Shown: positions 25,891 through 34,606, counted from the stretch's first letter. The stretch: 64,000 nt of DNA from Streptomyces alboniger (GCF_008704395.1 NZ_CP023695.1:1054001-1118000), one strand, 5' to 3'. Translations and numbers: made by a program. Notes: a model not told the origin generated them from the letters alone.

Positions 25891-26391
25891 TCACGACCAA
25901 GTGCACTGCTTCAGGCCCGGCACCGGGTGCGTGGCCGAGGCGAGTTCGGCGGCCGGGAGGTACCCCCAGCCCTTCGCGGTCCTGGCGCCGGAGACCGTGT
26001 CGCCCTGCGTGTAGTACCAGATGTCCCCTCCCTGGTACGGGCTGCCGCGCTTCCAGCACACGAACCAGCTGGGAGAGAAGGCGATCTGGCCGTTGACGGA
26101 ACTCTCGGTCGTGGACTGCACCCGGATCGAACCGGTGTTGTGCGGACAGACCACGTCCCCGAGGAAGTGCATCCCGGTCCAGTCGGTGTGCCGTGCGTCG
26201 GCGCGCGCCTGGCAGCCCGCGGTGGTGGCGGACCTCGTGACGGCGGTGGCCTGCGAGGCCGGTGAGACGGCCAGGGCCGCGGCGCAGGCGACGGCGCCCG
26301 CGAGGGCGGCCCGCAGGCCTCGCCCGCCCCGGCGGCGGCACGCGCCGGGCGTGTTCCCGTTCCGGTCGGCTGCGTGGTGTGCGACGGCCAT
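25891..26391 (-). CDS. small secreted protein, paralogue of the adjacent one
   Basis: A 166-aa protein with a long Arg-rich n-region and a hydrophobic core AALAGAVACAAALAVS, so a signal peptide cleaved near residue 50. The mature part shares PSWFVCWKRGSP, WYYTQGDTV, AKGWGYLPA and PGLKQCTW with the preceding paralogue, including the spacing of the last two cysteines. Four cysteines fit two disulfides. AGGAGG lies 8 nt before the ATG. It is the first gene of a three-gene secreted-protein group and is divergent from the AraC regulator (221-bp gap). Function is unknown; the aromatic motifs hint at binding to carbohydrate or cell wall. Confidence 0.8.
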   Translation of the reverse strand: MAVAHHAADRNGNTPGACRRRGGRGLRAALAGAVACAAALAVSPASQATAVTRSATTAGCQARADARHTDWTGMHFLGDVVCPHNTGSIRVQSTTESSVNGQIAFSPSWFVCWKRGSPYQGGDIWYYTQGDTVSGARTAKGWGYLPAAELASATHPVPGLKQCTWS

Positions 26392-26612
26392 GTCAGCTGC
26401 CTCCTGGCGGCTTGGTTCCGTGTCGTCGCGATCCTCGCCGGGAGCGCTGACGTGCCCCTGACGCCGCCGTGATCGGCGTACGCCGCACGGGACGGCGCGG
26501 GTCGCACGAGTACGCGCCTTTTGGCCACCGCCGTACGTCCTCTCCCCGGCGGTGACCGCGCGTGCCATGGTGGCGGCCGTGGCGGACGGCGTAGGGATGA
26601 GGAGCGTACGCA

Positions 26613-27560
26613 ATGCGCACAACGGTCTTGCCCGGCGAGGGGAACAGCGGGGAGCCGACCGGGGACGGCATGCCGACGCACCGCCTGGAGGTGCCGATGC
26701 CCAACGCGCTGCCGTTCGCCATCGGCACGTTCGACGTCTTCGGGCCGATGGCGCGCGCGCCGTTCCCGCACCGGCACACCTTCCACGAGATCGTCCACGT
26801 CACCGGCGGCACCGGCAGGCATGTCGTCGACCTCACGGGCTTCACGCTGCGGCCGCCCAACCTGTGTTTCATCGCCCCCGGCCAGGTCCACCACTGGGAG
26901 GGCGTGACCGGCCTTGAGGGTCACGTCGTCCTCTTCACCGACGACTTCCTCCTGGACCACCCCGCCGACCGCGCCCTGCTGCGGGGGCTCGCGCGGCGCT
27001 CCTGGCTCGAACTGTCCGACGAGGCGGCGGAGTGGACCGCTCGCCTCGTCGCCGAACTGGACGGCGAGTACCGCACGGGTGCCGCGGGGTTTCCCGGCGT
27101 GCTGCGGGCCCTGCTGCACGTCCTGGTGGTGCGGGCGGCGCGGCAGCCCGCACAGCAGCCCGCGGTCCTGCCGCCGCCCTCGCGACCCGGTTCGGTGGCC
27201 GCGGAGTTCGTGGCGCTGCTGGGCACTCCCGAGGGCGTCCCGCACTCGGTACGGACGTGCGCGGAGCACCTGGGCGTCTCGGTGAGCTATCTCAGCGAGG
27301 CGGTGAAGACGTCCACCGGCCGTACGCCCGGCGAACTGATCCGGCAGGCCCGGGTGCACGAGGCCAAACGCCTGCTGCTGCGCACGGAGTTGTCGGTACG
27401 TCAGATAGCCGGGCGGGTCGGGTTCGGGGACCCGGCGTACTTCTGCCGCTTCTTCCGCCGCGAGACCGGCGCGAGCCCCGGGGACTTCCGCCGCGGCACC
27501 GGCGATATTCACCACGACCACCGGGTCCAGTCCATCGCCCGGCCCCGCTCCCCCGCATAG
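26613..27560 (+). CDS. AraC-family regulator with N-terminal cupin domain
   Basis: A 315-aa regulator. A cupin sensor domain (about 35-170) has PFPHRHTFHEIVHVTGGTG and PGQVHHWEGVTG, including potential metal-binding histidines. The C-terminal AraC double HTH (about 210-305) has VRTCAEHLGVSVSYLSEAVK and SVRQIAGRVGFGDPAYFCRFFRRETGASPGDFR, the canonical second helix. The ATG has GAGGAG 8 nt upstream. The dioxygenase gene follows on the same strand after 44 bp, so the pair may be an operon; the secreted-protein group lies divergently. The effector could be an aromatic compound if it controls the dioxygenase. Confidence 0.9.
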   Translation: MRTTVLPGEGNSGEPTGDGMPTHRLEVPMPNALPFAIGTFDVFGPMARAPFPHRHTFHEIVHVTGGTGRHVVDLTGFTLRPPNLCFIAPGQVHHWEGVTGLEGHVVLFTDDFLLDHPADRALLRGLARRSWLELSDEAAEWTARLVAELDGEYRTGAAGFPGVLRALLHVLVVRAARQPAQQPAVLPPPSRPGSVAAEFVALLGTPEGVPHSVRTCAEHLGVSVSYLSEAVKTSTGRTPGELIRQARVHEAKRLLLRTELSVRQIAGRVGFGDPAYFCRFFRRETGASPGDFRRGTGDIHHDHRVQSIARPRSPA

Positions 27561-27604
27561 CTTCTTAGCCGATCCGGAATCCACCCCGCCCTTCTGGAGG
27601 AGCG

Positions 27605-28240
27605 ATGGACGACAAGACCGGCAAGGGACCCAGCCGCAAGACGGTTCTGCGAGCCGCGGCCGCGGTCGGCATGGCCGTTCCCGTGAGCCTCATGGGCGTG
27701 CCCGCCCTGGCCCGCACCGCGGGTGAGCGGGGCGAGGCACCGGCGCTGACGCCGTCGTGCGACGACGGCGACGATCCGACGCCGCCGCAGACGGAGGGCC
27801 CCTACTTCAAGCCCAACTCCCCGCGGCGCACCTCGCTCCTCCAGCCGGGGACGCCAGGGGTGAGGTTGACCGTCACCGGGTACGTCTTCGGGCGTGCCTG
27901 CCGGGCGATACCCCAGGTCCTCCTGGACTTCTGGCAGGCCGACACCTACGGGACGTACGACAACGTCGGGTTCCGCTTCCGCGGGCACCAGTACACGGAC
28001 GCGTCCGGCGCGTTCAGGCTCACCACGGTCGTACCGGGCCTCTACCCCGGCCGCACCCGCCATCTGCACGTCAAGGTGCAGGCCCCGGGCCGCCCGGTGC
28101 TCACGACACAGCTGTACTTCCCCGGTGAGCCGCGCAACAACACGGACCCGATCTTCGACTCCCGGCTGCTGATGAACGTCCGTACCGTCGGAAACGCGAA
28201 GGAGGCCGACTTCGACTTCGTCCTGAACGTGCCGCAGTAG
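27605..28240 (+). CDS. Tat-exported intradiol ring-cleavage dioxygenase
   Basis: A 211-aa protein of the intradiol (catechol/protocatechuate 3,4-) dioxygenase superfamily. The N-terminus has a twin-arginine-like signal with SRKTVLRAAAAVG and a hydrophobic stretch to about residue 35, so it should work outside the cytoplasm. Expected non-haem iron ligands are visible: Tyr in TEGPYF, Tyr in FWQADTYGTYDN, and the two histidines of TRHLHVKV. The second basic residue of the Tat pair is Lys, a tolerated variant. GGAGGAG precedes the ATG. Extracellular relatives in Streptomyces attack lignin-type aromatics; the substrate here is inferred. The AraC gene is immediately upstream. Confidence 0.85.
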   Translation: MDDKTGKGPSRKTVLRAAAAVGMAVPVSLMGVPALARTAGERGEAPALTPSCDDGDDPTPPQTEGPYFKPNSPRRTSLLQPGTPGVRLTVTGYVFGRACRAIPQVLLDFWQADTYGTYDNVGFRFRGHQYTDASGAFRLTTVVPGLYPGRTRHLHVKVQAPGRPVLTTQLYFPGEPRNNTDPIFDSRLLMNVRTVGNAKEADFDFVLNVPQ

Positions 28241-28344
28241 TCGCGCGGTTGCCGGGGAGTACCGGGCCGGGGCGCCGTACAACCTTCGGGAATGGTCGCG
28301 GGTCGTCTCAGAGGCACAGCCGATCTTTGACCAAGGGAAGTCGT

Positions 28345-29859
28345 ATGCCGCGCAGCAGTCGCACCGTCCGTCTCACCATGCCTCTGATAGCCGCGTCGCT
28401 GCTGGTGGGCGGCGGTCTCTCGGCCCTCACCCTCGGGCAGGGAAGCGCCCGGGCCGCCGCCCCCGCCACCTCGCCGGCCGAATCGGCCGGCGCCGCGGCG
28501 AAGGCGACGGACGACTTCAACGGCGACGGCTACGGCGACCTGGTCGTCGGCGCCCCCGGCGGCACGGTCTCCGGCAAGGCCAAGGCCGGGTACGTGGTGG
28601 TGACGTACGGGTCGAAGAACGGCCTCGACCCGGCCCGCAAGAAGGTCATCAGCCGCTCCACCGGCGGCGTGCCCGGCGCGGCCACGGCGAAGGAGGAGTT
28701 CGGTGGGACGTTCACCAAGGGCGACCTCGACCGCGACGGTTTCGCGGACCTGGTCATCGGTGTGAGCGGCAGGAGCGCGTCGGAGGGCTCGGTGATCCTG
28801 TGGGGTTCCGCCTCCGGTCTGACCGGCGGCACCAGGATCGCTACCTTCGGCCGGTCCCCGCAGGCGGGGGACTTCGACGGCGACGGCACGACCGACCTCG
28901 CCCTGTTCGCCGGGGTGGAGTCCTACGGCGACGACCCGGTCGGCCAGCAGGCCCGCCTGTGGAAGGGCCCTCTCCAGCGCACCGGCACGCCCGCCAAGAC
29001 CCTCGACTTCATGGACAGGTCGGAGTGGTGGGACTACGGCAGCCGTCGCCCGGACCCCACCTGCGCCGACCGGGACTGCGTCGACGGCCCCAGGAGCCTG
29101 TCGGGGCCGTCCTCGCCGCAGGCCGTCGGTGACCTCAACGGCGACAGCTACGACGACCTCGCCATGGTCCGTTACAGCGGCGACGGCGAGGCGTCCAACG
29201 GCGTCCTGTACGGCTCGCCCACCGGTTTCACGAGGGGCGACGCGCCGGGCGCGGGCGGCGACATGGCTGTCGGTGACATCAACGGCGACGGTTACGACGA
29301 CCTGGCGCTCGGAAACGTCTACAGGTCGACGGTCAGGGTCGCCTACGGCTCGGCGAGCGGCCTCAAGGACGACACCCAGGTGATCAACCAGGACCTGCCG
29401 GGCGTTCCCGGCGCCGAGGAGAGCGGGGACGCCTTCGGCGCCTCGGTGGCCGTCGGCGATGTGACGGGCGACGGATACGCCGACCTCGCCGTGGGTGTCA
29501 CGGGTGAGGACGTGGGCTCCGTCGCCGACGCGGGCGCGGTCGTCCTGGTGCACGGCAGCGCCGACGGCGTGACCGGGGCCGGGGCCGGGGCGCAGGTCTT
29601 CCACCAGAACACGGCGGGTGTTCCCGGCGTCGCCGAGAAGGACGACACCTTCGGGTCGGCCACCGCGCTGCTCGACGTCACCGGCGACGGCCACCGCGAC
29701 CTCGCCGTTTCCTCCGTCCGGGAGAACGCGCAGGCCGGCGCGCTCTGGTCGCTGCGCGGCACGGCCACGGGCGTGACCGCCACCGGCTCGGCCGCCTTCG
29801 GCCCCAAGGACGTCGCGGCCCCCGCCGCGGCGGCACTCTTCGGCAGCGAGCTGCGCTAG
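28345..29859 (+). CDS. secreted FG-GAP (integrin alpha-like) repeat protein
   Basis: A 504-aa secreted beta-propeller. A signal peptide (MPLIAASLLVGGGLSALTLG core, end near residue 36-40) precedes about seven FG-GAP repeats. Each has a calcium-binding DxDGDG-type loop: DFNGDGYGDLVVGAP, DLDRDGFADLVIG, DFDGDGTTDLAL, DLNGDSYDDLAM, DINGDGYDDLALG, DVTGDGYADLAVG and DVTGDGHRDLAV. The ATG at 28345 is preferred because AAGGGAAG lies 4 nt upstream and the signal peptide starts there. Many Streptomyces encode such proteins of unknown function; adhesion or ligand binding is the family-level guess. No catalytic domain is seen. Confidence 0.88.
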   Translation: MPRSSRTVRLTMPLIAASLLVGGGLSALTLGQGSARAAAPATSPAESAGAAAKATDDFNGDGYGDLVVGAPGGTVSGKAKAGYVVVTYGSKNGLDPARKKVISRSTGGVPGAATAKEEFGGTFTKGDLDRDGFADLVIGVSGRSASEGSVILWGSASGLTGGTRIATFGRSPQAGDFDGDGTTDLALFAGVESYGDDPVGQQARLWKGPLQRTGTPAKTLDFMDRSEWWDYGSRRPDPTCADRDCVDGPRSLSGPSSPQAVGDLNGDSYDDLAMVRYSGDGEASNGVLYGSPTGFTRGDAPGAGGDMAVGDINGDGYDDLALGNVYRSTVRVAYGSASGLKDDTQVINQDLPGVPGAEESGDAFGASVAVGDVTGDGYADLAVGVTGEDVGSVADAGAVVLVHGSADGVTGAGAGAQVFHQNTAGVPGVAEKDDTFGSATALLDVTGDGHRDLAVSSVRENAQAGALWSLRGTATGVTATGSAAFGPKDVAAPAAAALFGSELR

Positions 29860-29899
29860 TACCAGGCGCGGGCCCGGTCCGAGACCACCCCCGTGGGCC

Positions 29900-30853
29900 T
29901 CAGACCGGGCAGATCAGTTCCCACGTGTCGACCGCGTGGTCAAGTGCCATGCCGTGCCGCTCGTACAGGGCGAGCGCGCCGCTGCTGTTGTCTGTGTCGA
30001 CGCCGAGGCCGATCCGGTCGCGGCCCCGCGCCGCGTAGTGGCCGAAGGCGTGGCGCAGGAGATGGCTGCCGAGGCCGCGACCGCGGGCCTCGGGCAGAAC
30101 GCCGAGGTTGCCGACCCAGGCCATCGACGGGCGGTCGTCGTGGGTGCGCAGCACGCCCGCGTCACCGACGCCGTCGACGTGGGCGATCCAGATCAGCGAC
30201 CAGTCCGCGCGCTCGGCGCCGATGTCGTCGAGCCACTGCGGGTAGCTGCGCGGCTGGAAGTCGAAGTGCTCGGTGAAGCACTCCTGGAGCAGTCCGTGGG
30301 CGTGCCTGCGGTCCTCTTCCGCCGAGCAGTCCCGCAGCGTCACGCCGGGCACGGGCTTCGGCGGCTCGTCGGCGTGGACGCTGATGTGGCGGGCCATCAC
30401 GTTGTAGCGGCGCACGGTGCGCCAGCCCCGCGCGGCCAGCGCCGACAGGTCCATGGTGGGCGTGCTGTTGAGGTGCAGGTGCAGCACGGCGCGCGCCGCT
30501 CCGCCCGCCGCCGCGCGCTGTGCGGCGCGGGCCTCCATCAGGTCGAACAGGTACAGGGCGCCCCGCGGCCGGCCGGGGAGCACGTAGTGGTCGACGTCGA
30601 TCCGCTCACCGCCCGACTCGTCCCACAGCAGGGCGTACCCGACCAGGCGCTCCCCCTCGAACAGCAGCCAGGAGTCACGCTCCAGGTCCACCTCGGGGTG
30701 CTTCAAGTCGGCCTGCACCTCGGCCAGTTCGGTGTCGGCGCGGCCGATCTCCAGCAGGTCGACCTCGTTGAGCAGGGCGCACACCGCCGCCGCGTCGCCG
30801 AGCGTCGCGGCCCGCACGGTCAGGCCGGGCGGCGGCGTGAGAGACGTCGTCAT
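29900..30853 (-). CDS. GNAT-family N-acetyltransferase, tandem-domain type
   Basis: A 317-aa protein with two GNAT folds. The N-terminal half (about 12-150) is degenerate and the C-terminal half (about 165-312) carries the acetyl-CoA motif A, LGVLPEARGRGLGSHLL. The end, ALALYERHGMALDHAVDTWE, is the usual GNAT beta-bulge region. The ATG at 30851-30853 gives a natural start, but the Shine-Dalgarno is weak. The acceptor is not deducible. It converges with the FG-GAP gene (40 bp between stops). Confidence 0.85.
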   Translation of the reverse strand: MTTSLTPPPGLTVRAATLGDAAAVCALLNEVDLLEIGRADTELAEVQADLKHPEVDLERDSWLLFEGERLVGYALLWDESGGERIDVDHYVLPGRPRGALYLFDLMEARAAQRAAAGGAARAVLHLHLNSTPTMDLSALAARGWRTVRRYNVMARHISVHADEPPKPVPGVTLRDCSAEEDRRHAHGLLQECFTEHFDFQPRSYPQWLDDIGAERADWSLIWIAHVDGVGDAGVLRTHDDRPSMAWVGNLGVLPEARGRGLGSHLLRHAFGHYAARGRDRIGLGVDTDNSSGALALYERHGMALDHAVDTWELICPV

Positions 30854-30919
30854 GCGCCCACTGTCCGCCGCCACGCCCTGTGCCCGCAACGGACTTTTTC
30901 CAGGCGCCCCCGGGCTCCG

Positions 30920-31336
30920 TCAGGCCAGCACCGCCCGCACCGTCTTGCCGCCGCGGCGCGCGGTCACGACCTCCAGGCGGTGGGTGAGCTGGCGGACCAT
31001 CGCAAGCCCCCGGCCGTTCTCCCGCTCACTGCTCGGTTTGCGCACGCGTGGGCGCACCGGGCTCGTGTCGTAGACCTCGACGGTCACCCGGTCACCGGAG
31101 ACCTCCACGCGCAGGCGGCAGCCGCCATGCGCGTGCTGGACGGCGTTGGATACCAGCTCGGAGACGACCAGCGCGGCGTCGTCCACGCGCTCGGCGGTCA
31201 GTTCGGTCTTACGGTGGTGCGCTCTGACGAGGAACGCGCAGGTCAGCCTCCGTGCCCGCCCCGCCGAAGCGGCTTCCTGCGGCAATGCGTACTCCACCCT
31301 GGTGGTGGGCCGATGGGCGCGCTGGTGCGCACGCAT
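30920..31336 (-). CDS. anti-sigma-factor-type ATP-binding protein (HATPase_c_2)
   Basis: A 138-aa stand-alone GHKL ATPase domain of the SpoIIAB/RsbW-like type that Streptomyces encodes in dozens of copies. The N box is VVSELVSNAVQHA, the G1 box VEVYDTSP and the G2 box ENGRGLAMV. Such proteins bind sigma or anti-anti-sigma factors, and some act as protein kinases. No DUF397 or sigma gene is adjacent, so the partner is unknown. GGGAGGGGAAG lies upstream of the ATG. Confidence 0.85.
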   Translation of the reverse strand: MRAHQRAHRPTTRVEYALPQEAASAGRARRLTCAFLVRAHHRKTELTAERVDDAALVVSELVSNAVQHAHGGCRLRVEVSGDRVTVEVYDTSPVRPRVRKPSSERENGRGLAMVRQLTHRLEVVTARRGGKTVRAVLA

Positions 31337-31737
31337 GGCAACTCACTTCCCCTCCCGTGGACAACCGGTACACCCGCGATCACTGTCGCCACCGGGGCCG
31401 CGGCGTGTCTTGCGCGACCGGTCCTGCCTCACGGTGATGCCCCCCTCGACTGATCGCCAATCCGCCCGTCCAGTGCGCCCTACAGCACCAGGCGGATACG
31501 CCCTCAACAACCACCCTGGTGGTCCTTGTCCTTGTCACGTGCCCCAGTGCCGCGACGGCGCTCACCTGGGCGAAGATCCCCTAGGGCCTGCGCCCGCGTC
31601 CGGAGCGGCGCCGCCCCACGGCGCCCAACTGACGTCACCCGCACCGCACTTCACGCCTATCATCTGTTCGACCCCGGGACGTCCCAGCGGCGAGTCCCGG
31701 GGCGGCACATGCTCTTCAGCGAGAGGACGGCGGGGAC
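31337..31737. other. 401-bp intergenic region with a promoter candidate and a 9-bp-stem hairpin
   Basis: No gene is seen. TATCAT at 31658-31663 is a good -10 hexamer for the downstream metalloprotease gene, although no clear -35 is paired with it. A TGACGTCA palindrome (31630-31637) lies just upstream. ACCACC and GGTGGT with a 2-nt gap form a small inverted repeat around 31506-31520. The hairpin at 31672-31702 would be in the 5' leader. Confidence 0.5.
31672..31702 (+). promoter_or_regulatory. 5'-leader hairpin upstream of the metalloprotease gene
   Basis: CCCCGGGAC (31672-31680) and GTCCCGGGG (31694-31702) are perfectly complementary with a 13-nt loop. It lies between the TATCAT box and the TTG start, so it may be a leader stem or an operator. 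Confidence 0.45.
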
Positions 31738-33318
31738 TTGAGTTCGATACGGAAGCGCGTCGCCCGCAGGCGCCGTAGGACCGTGGCCGCCGTCGGCGCC
31801 GCGGCGGCGGTCGTCGCCGGGCTCCAGCTGTCACCCAGCGCGTTCGGCACCGACGACGCCGATGCCACCGATGACAGAGCGCCCGCATCCTCGCGCCCGG
31901 CCACGGCGCCCACGCGCGCGGAGGCGAGCCACGCGGGGCGGCAGGACTTCGGCTCCTCCGGATCCGACGGGACACGCTTCAGGGACGGCGTGATGTCCCT
32001 CACGCCGGCGCCCCCGGCGGCCTCCGCCCGGCGCGCCGCGCCCGCCGCCCCGCACGGCGAGGGCTGGACGTCGGCCGGCGCGGCCAGGCTCCTCGGCACC
32101 GGCTACACCGTCAGGTTCTACGACAAGAGGGCCGCCGACTGGCTCGGCCCCTACGTCAAGCGGTCGGTCGCCGACCTGCGGCGCGTCACGAACCTGCCGG
32201 TCACCGTCGACTCCCGGCCGGTCGGCTGGGACCACGTCAGGACCAGGGGCGAGGTCGTCATCGGGCTGCTGCGGCGTCCGTGCGTACCGCCAGCCGACGG
32301 CGGCGGCTCGGGCTGGAAGGTCGTCCGTGACGGATCCGGCAGCAAGAACCTGAGCTGCGGCTTCTACGCCTCCTCCCTCCCCGCCACGGTGACCAGCGGG
32401 CACGCGTACATCAACGACGAGTTCTTCACCGCCGACGGAAAGCCCGCGCCCTCCATGGGCGAGACCTATCTGCGCAACCACATCAGCCACGAGCTGGGGC
32501 ACACGATGGGCCTCGCGCACGCCAACCGCGGCGCGGCGCCCGGCGACTGCGTCAAGGGCACCGACTCGGGCCAGGCGCCGGTGATGTGCACGCCGGGCAA
32601 GGCCGCGCAGGACGACCGGAAGGACGCCCGCGCCGTCCTGGCGGCTGCGGCGAGGAAGACCGCGGCGCAGTCCTCGTACAAGACGGTCCAGACGGGGCAG
32701 GGCGGCACCGACCGCTCCGAGATGCTGTACCAGAAGAAGCCCGCGGCCTCGGTCATCAAGGCGGAGGTGTCGAAGTCCGCGGCCAACCCGACGGGCGTGA
32801 GCCACATGCTCTCCATGGGCGGCTCGACGTACGTGAAGACGGACAAGGTGCCGGGCAAGAGCTGGTACAGCATGGATCTCGGCGGCGGTGCGGACGGGGG
32901 CGGTGGCGCTCCGCGCGCGGCCGGGTACGTCGCCGAGTTCGCGGGCGCGCTCGCCGCGACGAAGTCCACCGCTTGGGTCGCCGAGGAGAAGACCGGCGGC
33001 CGGGCCGCCGACCACTACCGCGGCAAGGTCGTCCTCGACGAGCTGGCGGAGTACACCGGTCCCGCGCTGTCGAAGGATCTGAGGGACCTCTACGTCTCGG
33101 TGGCGAAGAAGCAGGGGTTGGAGTCGGTCGTCATCGACATGTGGGTCGGCAAGGACGACCTCGTCCTCAAGTCGCGGGAGACCGGCGAGGGCAAGAAGGG
33201 CCGCGAGGTGATCAACGAGGAGTACTCGGACTTCGGCGCCGTGCCGACGATCTCCGCGCCGCCCGCCGGGTCGGTCGCCACGTGGGACGAGTTCATCGCG
33301 GCCCAGGCGCGGCCGTAG
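31738..33318 (+). CDS. exported zinc metalloprotease fused to a LolA/LppX-like domain
   Basis: A 526-aa protein. An Arg-rich n-region (SSIRKRVARRRRRT) and a hydrophobic segment (about 15-30) give a signal peptide or anchor. Residues about 120-290 form a small metalloprotease domain with the metzincin-type zinc site HELGHTMGLAH (about 251-261) and the conserved disulfide-type cysteines CGFY, DCVK and MCTP. From about residue 296 the sequence changes to a lipoprotein-carrier-like domain, ARAVLAAAARKTAAQSSYKT onward, with KSWYSMDLGG and a final SDFGAVPTISAPPAGSV. These are hallmarks of Streptomyces LolA/LppX-like lipoproteins. No lipobox is present. The start is TTG, with AGAGGA about 11 nt upstream. 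The two parts normally occur separately, so this looks like a fusion. Confidence 0.8.
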   Translation: MSSIRKRVARRRRRTVAAVGAAAAVVAGLQLSPSAFGTDDADATDDRAPASSRPATAPTRAEASHAGRQDFGSSGSDGTRFRDGVMSLTPAPPAASARRAAPAAPHGEGWTSAGAARLLGTGYTVRFYDKRAADWLGPYVKRSVADLRRVTNLPVTVDSRPVGWDHVRTRGEVVIGLLRRPCVPPADGGGSGWKVVRDGSGSKNLSCGFYASSLPATVTSGHAYINDEFFTADGKPAPSMGETYLRNHISHELGHTMGLAHANRGAAPGDCVKGTDSGQAPVMCTPGKAAQDDRKDARAVLAAAARKTAAQSSYKTVQTGQGGTDRSEMLYQKKPAASVIKAEVSKSAANPTGVSHMLSMGGSTYVKTDKVPGKSWYSMDLGGGADGGGGAPRAAGYVAEFAGALAATKSTAWVAEEKTGGRAADHYRGKVVLDELAEYTGPALSKDLRDLYVSVAKKQGLESVVIDMWVGKDDLVLKSRETGEGKKGREVINEEYSDFGAVPTISAPPAGSVATWDEFIAAQARP

Positions 33319-33381
33319 CGGACCGCCCAGCGGCTACAGTCACCAGCGATCAGCCTCGCTCACCTGGGAGTACCTCGGACC

Positions 33382-33864
33382 ATGGCCGTCGACGAACTCG
33401 ACACCCGCATCCTGCGCCTGCTCCTCGAACAGCCCCGCACCAGCCTGCGCGAGTACGCGCGCGTGCTCGGCATCGCGCGGGGCACGCTCCAGGCCAGGCT
33501 CGACCGCCTGGAGCGGGACGGCGTGATCACGGGCACGGGTCCGTTCCTCTCCCCCGCGGCGCTCGGCCACCCGGTGCTGGCGTTCGTCCACATCGAGGTG
33601 ACGCAGGGGCACCTGGACGAGGTGGGTGACGCGCTCGCGGCCGTGCCCGAGATCATCGAGGCGCACTCGATCACGGGCGGCGGCGACCTGCTGACGCGCG
33701 TCGCGGCACGGGACAACGGCCATCTGGAAGACGTCATCCAGCAGTTGATCAAGTTGCCGGGCGTGGTGCGTACGCGGACCGAGATGGCTCTGCGGGAGCG
33801 GGTCCCGCACCGGCTGCTCCCCCTCGTCGAGTCGGTCGGCAGGGCGGCCTCCGGGCAGCGCTGA
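33382..33864 (+). CDS. Lrp/AsnC-family regulator
   Basis: A 160-aa regulator with the N-terminal winged helix (ELDTRILRLLLEQPRTSLREYARVLGIARGTLQARLDRLE; first 50 residues) and the C-terminal RAM ligand domain containing VLAFVHIEV, EIIEAHSITGGGDLL and TRTEMAL. It is likely a feast/famine-type sensor of an amino acid. The ATG gives the usual start, although the best purine run (GGGAG) is about 14 nt upstream. The HAD gene follows on the same strand after 46 bp. The target is unknown. Confidence 0.9.
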   Translation: MAVDELDTRILRLLLEQPRTSLREYARVLGIARGTLQARLDRLERDGVITGTGPFLSPAALGHPVLAFVHIEVTQGHLDEVGDALAAVPEIIEAHSITGGGDLLTRVAARDNGHLEDVIQQLIKLPGVVRTRTEMALRERVPHRLLPLVESVGRAASGQR

Positions 33865-33910
33865 GGCCCTCCCCGCGGCGACGACCTGCGCCTTTGGCAT
33901 CCTGGTCGGC

Positions 33911-34606
33911 ATGAGCAGCTTCGGCAGGACCTCGGTCATCTTCGATCTCGACGGCACTCTCGTGGACAGCGAGCCCAACTACTACGAAGCCTCACGGGCC
34001 CTGCTCGCCGAGTTCACCGGCCGGGAGTACACCTGGGCCGACAACGAGCGGTACGTGGGCATCAGCTCCCACGAGACGCTGGCGCAGTGGCGAACCGAGT
34101 ACGGGATCGACGCATCGGTGGCCGAGCTGATCGCCGACCTCGACCGCCGCTATCTGGAGCTGGCGCGGGCCGGGACGCATGTCTTCCCCGAGATGCGGGG
34201 GCTCGTGGAGCGGCTGCACGAGGCGGGCGTGCCGATGGCCGTGGCGTCGGGCTCCTCCCGCGCGGCGATCGAGGCGATCCTGGCCGGTACGGGCCTGGAC
34301 GCCCAGCTGACCACGTTCGTCTCCGCCGAGGAGGTGCCGCGCGGCAAGCCGGCGCCGGACGTGTTCCTCGCCGCGGCCGCGCTGCTGGGCGCGGAGCCCG
34401 CGGACTGCGTGGTCTTCGAGGACGCCGCACCCGGCGCGATGGCGGCGCGGGCGGCCGGGATGCGGTGCGTGGCGATCCCTTACGTCGCCGCCCACGCCGA
34501 CGACCAGGCGTTCGCGGAGGCGGAGCTGCTGGTCCGGGGAGGCCAGAGCGAGTTCACGGCGCAGGCAGCGCTGAACGTACTGGCATCCGCGAAGGCGCCC
34601 CGTTAG
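33911..34606 (+). CDS. HAD-superfamily hydrolase, beta-phosphoglucomutase/phosphatase type
   Basis: A 231-aa HAD protein. Motif I is IFDLDGTLVDSEP with the nucleophile Asp and the +2 Asp, a helical cap follows, motif II is MAVASGSSRAAIE, motif III Lys is in RGKPAPDVFLAAA and motif IV is CVVFEDAAPGAMAARAAGM. The cap position makes it subfamily I, like phosphoglycolate phosphatases and beta-phosphoglucomutases. The substrate cannot be read. The TAG stop overlaps the first base of a Streptomyces-type intergenic repeat. Confidence 0.88.
   Translation: MSSFGRTSVIFDLDGTLVDSEPNYYEASRALLAEFTGREYTWADNERYVGISSHETLAQWRTEYGIDASVAELIADLDRRYLELARAGTHVFPEMRGLVERLHEAGVPMAVASGSSRAAIEAILAGTGLDAQLTTFVSAEEVPRGKPAPDVFLAAAALLGAEPADCVVFEDAAPGAMAARAAGMRCVAIPYVAAHADDQAFAEAELLVRGGQSEFTAQAALNVLASAKAPR

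Noticed and set aside
33813..33910. A tRNA or attachment site near the Lrp/HAD boundary
   Set aside because: No cloverleaf, CCA end or direct-repeat pair is visible. No integrase gene lies anywhere in the window.
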